From positions 616 to 10,475 of the forward strand of contig DNHA01000162.1 of NCBI GenBank assembly GCA_003486025.1: a DNA stretch of 9,860 nucleotides, in the 5' to 3' direction. This stretch comes from Micrococcaceae bacterium (lineage in GTDB: Bacteria; Actinomycetota; Actinomycetes; Actinomycetales; Micrococcaceae). The notes under the pieces are model-generated. The model searched no databases, had not been told where the DNA came from, and saw nothing but the letters and a program-made list of their open reading frames with translations. This document shows positions 8,242 to 9,860 of the stretch, piece after piece; within the stretch, counting starts at the first letter, position 1, and every line of letters starts with the position of its first letter. Made by a program: the position numbers and the translations under genes.

Positions 8242-8721
8242 CTAGGCCTTCAATTCCAGAACAGTCTTCCCGATGCGGATTCGCTGTCCCGGTTCAACTG
8301 GCTGTGCACGAGTGAGCTGACTATCGCCCACAAAGGTGCCATTGGTAGATCCCAGATCCTCGATAAACCACCGTGAACCCTGAGGGAAAAGGCGCGCATG
8401 GCGTCCCGAAGCATAATCGTCTTCGAGAACTACGGTGGCGTCTTGGGCGCGGCCGAACATAATTGGTTGCCCCTGCAAGGGGATGCTGCGTCCGGCTAGC
8501 GGACCCTCGACAATGTGCAGGGTGCTAGCGGACTTGCGCGTGCTGACCTCGGGCTCGGCAAGTTCTGGATTCTTTTTCAAGGCCCTGGCGCTGGGTGCGC
8601 CGGTACGAGCCCGAGCACCAATTGCCAGGTCGCGACGCATGGCGCCAACAATGCTCAAAACGAGTAGCCAAATCAGGACGAGGAAGCCAAGGCGGAACAG
8701 GCTGAGAACGAGATCATTCAT
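8242..8721 (-). CDS. fhaB: FHA domain protein FhaB (FipA-like)
   Basis: Small membrane-anchored phosphothreonine reader, 159 residues, close to the 155 of mycobacterial FhaB/FipA. An N-terminal hydrophobic helix (about 6-27) is followed by a basic linker and a C-terminal FHA domain (about 66-157) with the core residues Gly90-Arg91, SGRHAR (105-110) and LGSTNGTFV (123-131). Arg91, Ser105 and Asn127 are the usual phosphopeptide contacts. In mycobacteria it is phosphorylated by PknA/PknB and helps link the kinases to FtsZ, FtsQ and the wall machinery; the same is inferred here. Its ATG overlaps the fhaA stop (ATGA, 8718-8721), and a strong GGAGG (8728-8732) sits 6 nt upstream. Confidence 0.95.
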   Translation of the reverse strand: MNDLVLSLFRLGFLVLIWLLVLSIVGAMRRDLAIGARARTGAPSARALKKNPELAEPEVSTRKSASTLHIVEGPLAGRSIPLQGQPIMFGRAQDATVVLEDDYASGRHARLFPQGSRWFIEDLGSTNGTFVGDSQLTRAQPVEPGQRIRIGKTVLELKA

Positions 8722-9542
8722 GCACGGCCTCCGTTGCTAGGCGTAATTAAGCGAAAAACTATCTTGGTCTGTCCAATAGTAATGATTGAACCGTCCAATA
8801 TACGCGTCTGCGCGGAAATCTTCTTACCATCAACATAGGTGCCGTTGGTTGAGCCGAGATCGGTGACTACATAAGAGCCCGGAGACTTCTGCTCTACACG
8901 AATATGCTGACGGGAAACTCCGGTGTCGTCTACTGGAATATCGGTGCTAGCCGAACGGCCAAGCACGATCGAGTGGTGATTGAGCGCGAAACGCTGTCCG
9001 CCGACTTCAACTACCGCTTGTTTCGGAAGCGGTGCGGCGGCCGGGGCTGTTGGCTTCGCAGCAGGTCGAGGATGCGCGGTGGTCTGCGGTGTTGCAGCTG
9101 CGGCAACCGGCGATGGGCCTGGCTTTGGCGCTTGGGGTTTAACGGGAGCTGAGGCGACTGGGTTTGCGCTTGAATCCTTTACGGATCCTGCAACTTCCAC
9201 TTCGCCAGCCTTGAGTTCTTGAGAATTCACGAAATGAATCATGATATTTCCTTGAACTGAGTAACCCTGGGCCACTGCGTGTTCCGCTGTGACCTTAGCC
9301 ATCTCGTTGACTATCGGCGATCCCCACGCTTTGGCGGTGGCAAAATCTTTAGTGCTCAACGACACGACGAAGTCGTTCGGAGCAAGGCTGCGGCCTTCGC
9401 TGATCGCCACAATCCCGCGATCCATTTCATTGCGAAGCGCGGTGGTTAGTTCGACAGGCTTGATGTCTGCGGTGCTGTTGCCACGAAAGAAGCTGGTGAC
9501 GACCTTCTCTAAGCCTCGTTCGACATTATCGAGAAAGCTCAT
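8718..9542 (-). CDS. fhaA: FhaA: DUF3662 and FHA domain protein
   Basis: First gene of the operon, 274 residues, cytoplasmic, no membrane helix. The N-terminal DUF3662/FhaA_N domain (about 1-118) starts MSFLDNVERGLEKVV. A Pro/Ala-rich disordered linker (about 125-175) leads to a C-terminal FHA domain (176-265) with LGRS (194-197), SRQH (210-213) and LGSTNGTYV (229-237). Mycobacterial FhaA is 527 residues because of a longer linker; there the FHA domain binds the phosphorylated pseudokinase MviN (MurJ) to restrain wall synthesis at poles and septa. A similar role is inferred. The reading frame is open to an ATG at 9623, but the start at 9542 is preferred: it has AAAGGAG (9551-9557) 8 nt upstream and matches the family N-terminus, whereas the 27 extra residues resemble no domain. 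Confidence 0.94.
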   Translation of the reverse strand: MSFLDNVERGLEKVVTSFFRGNSTADIKPVELTTALRNEMDRGIVAISEGRSLAPNDFVVSLSTKDFATAKAWGSPIVNEMAKVTAEHAVAQGYSVQGNIMIHFVNSQELKAGEVEVAGSVKDSSANPVASAPVKPQAPKPGPSPVAAAATPQTTAHPRPAAKPTAPAAAPLPKQAVVEVGGQRFALNHHSIVLGRSASTDIPVDDTGVSRQHIRVEQKSPGSYVVTDLGSTNGTYVDGKKISAQTRILDGSIITIGQTKIVFRLITPSNGGRA

Positions 9543-9811
9543 TACGTGTGCTCCTTTCCTGTAGTCCACGGCGTTTTGAGGCCCGGAATTTCTGTTCAAT
9601 GCCCTTGCGGCACAGAACGTCATTCTCGATCTTACTGTTTAGAGCTGTGCAATTCCCGGAAATATCCTTGAAGGAAAGACCGGCAGCTTGTTCAACGTCC
9701 CAACTGGACAAAAGGTTTCATGTGGCGCTGGGCACATGTGGGTGATTCGATTAGGTGAACAATAAAAACAACGTGTAAGCTATTTCTTGTTGCCGCGAGA
9801 GCGGGAATCAT
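9543..9811. promoter_or_regulatory. Divergent intergenic region: operon leader/promoter and tRNA-Leu promoter
   Basis: No convincing gene lies in these 269 bases between the divergent fhaA and tRNA-Leu. The operon promoter (minus strand) and tRNA promoter (plus strand) must lie here or further upstream, but I find no hexamer pair close to consensus. A weak -10-like TAAGAT (minus strand, about 9631-9636) lacks a matching -35, and TAAGCT (plus, 9776-9781) could be the tRNA -10. An inverted repeat CATGTG-N8-CACATG (9719-9738) might be an operator. Local GC is lower than in the genes, as expected of a promoter region. Confidence 0.4.
9551..9557 (-). promoter_or_regulatory. Ribosome binding site fixing the fhaA start
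   Basis: AAAGGAG on the minus strand, 8 nt before the ATG at 9540-9542. It supports that start over the in-frame ATG at 9623. Confidence 0.8.

Positions 9812-9860
<49 letters not shown>

Noticed and set aside
9543..9623. N-terminal extension of FhaA to an ATG at 9623
   Set aside because: The extra 27 residues resemble no domain. The start at 9542 has an excellent ribosome binding site and the family-typical N-terminus.

Overview
This window is dominated by a conserved actinobacterial cell-envelope signalling operon on the minus strand. In transcription order it runs fhaA, fhaB, pstP, rodA, pbpA, pknA, pknB, from about 9542 down to about 290. Gene order, the DUF3662-FHA protein, the PP2C phosphatase with a C-terminal membrane anchor and the adjacent tRNA-Leu match the pstP-rodA-pbpA-pknA-pknB locus of Mycobacterium and Micrococcales. 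Moderate GC (about 54% by hand count over 361-660) and protein style suggest Micrococcaceae (Glutamicibacter/Arthrobacter-like). The genus is an inference.

Layout: 1-85, short palindromic and direct repeats with no gene; 86-286, a C-terminal tail on pknB that does not look actinobacterial; 287-328, a GGCAAC hexamer repeat encoding Asn-Gly; 329-9542, the seven-gene operon; 9543-9811, a divergent intergenic region; 9812-9860, the 5' part of a tRNA-Leu(CAG) on the plus strand. Neighbouring operon genes mostly overlap by 4 bases (ATGA or GTGA), with a 3-base gap only between fhaB and pstP, so tight co-transcription and translational coupling are likely.

Function: RodA (SEDS glycosyltransferase) and PbpA (class B transpeptidase) form a peptidoglycan synthesis pair. 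PknA and PknB are membrane Ser/Thr kinases whose extracellular PASTA domains can sense peptidoglycan or lipid II. PstP reverses their phosphorylation. FhaA and FhaB read phosphothreonine marks and connect the kinases to wall synthesis and division.

The main anomaly is the left end. The last 66 residues of the pknB reading frame resemble the C-terminal Ig-like domain of GH2 beta-mannosidases. GC rises to about 66% there, and the stop codon is followed by GTAG-headed palindromes typical of Stenotrophomonas. I read positions 1 to about 290 as sequence from another genome (a gammaproteobacterium of the Xanthomonadaceae), joined in frame at a low-complexity hexamer repeat. An assembly or library chimera is the simplest explanation; a real recombination is possible but less likely. 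I see no new defence or mobile system.
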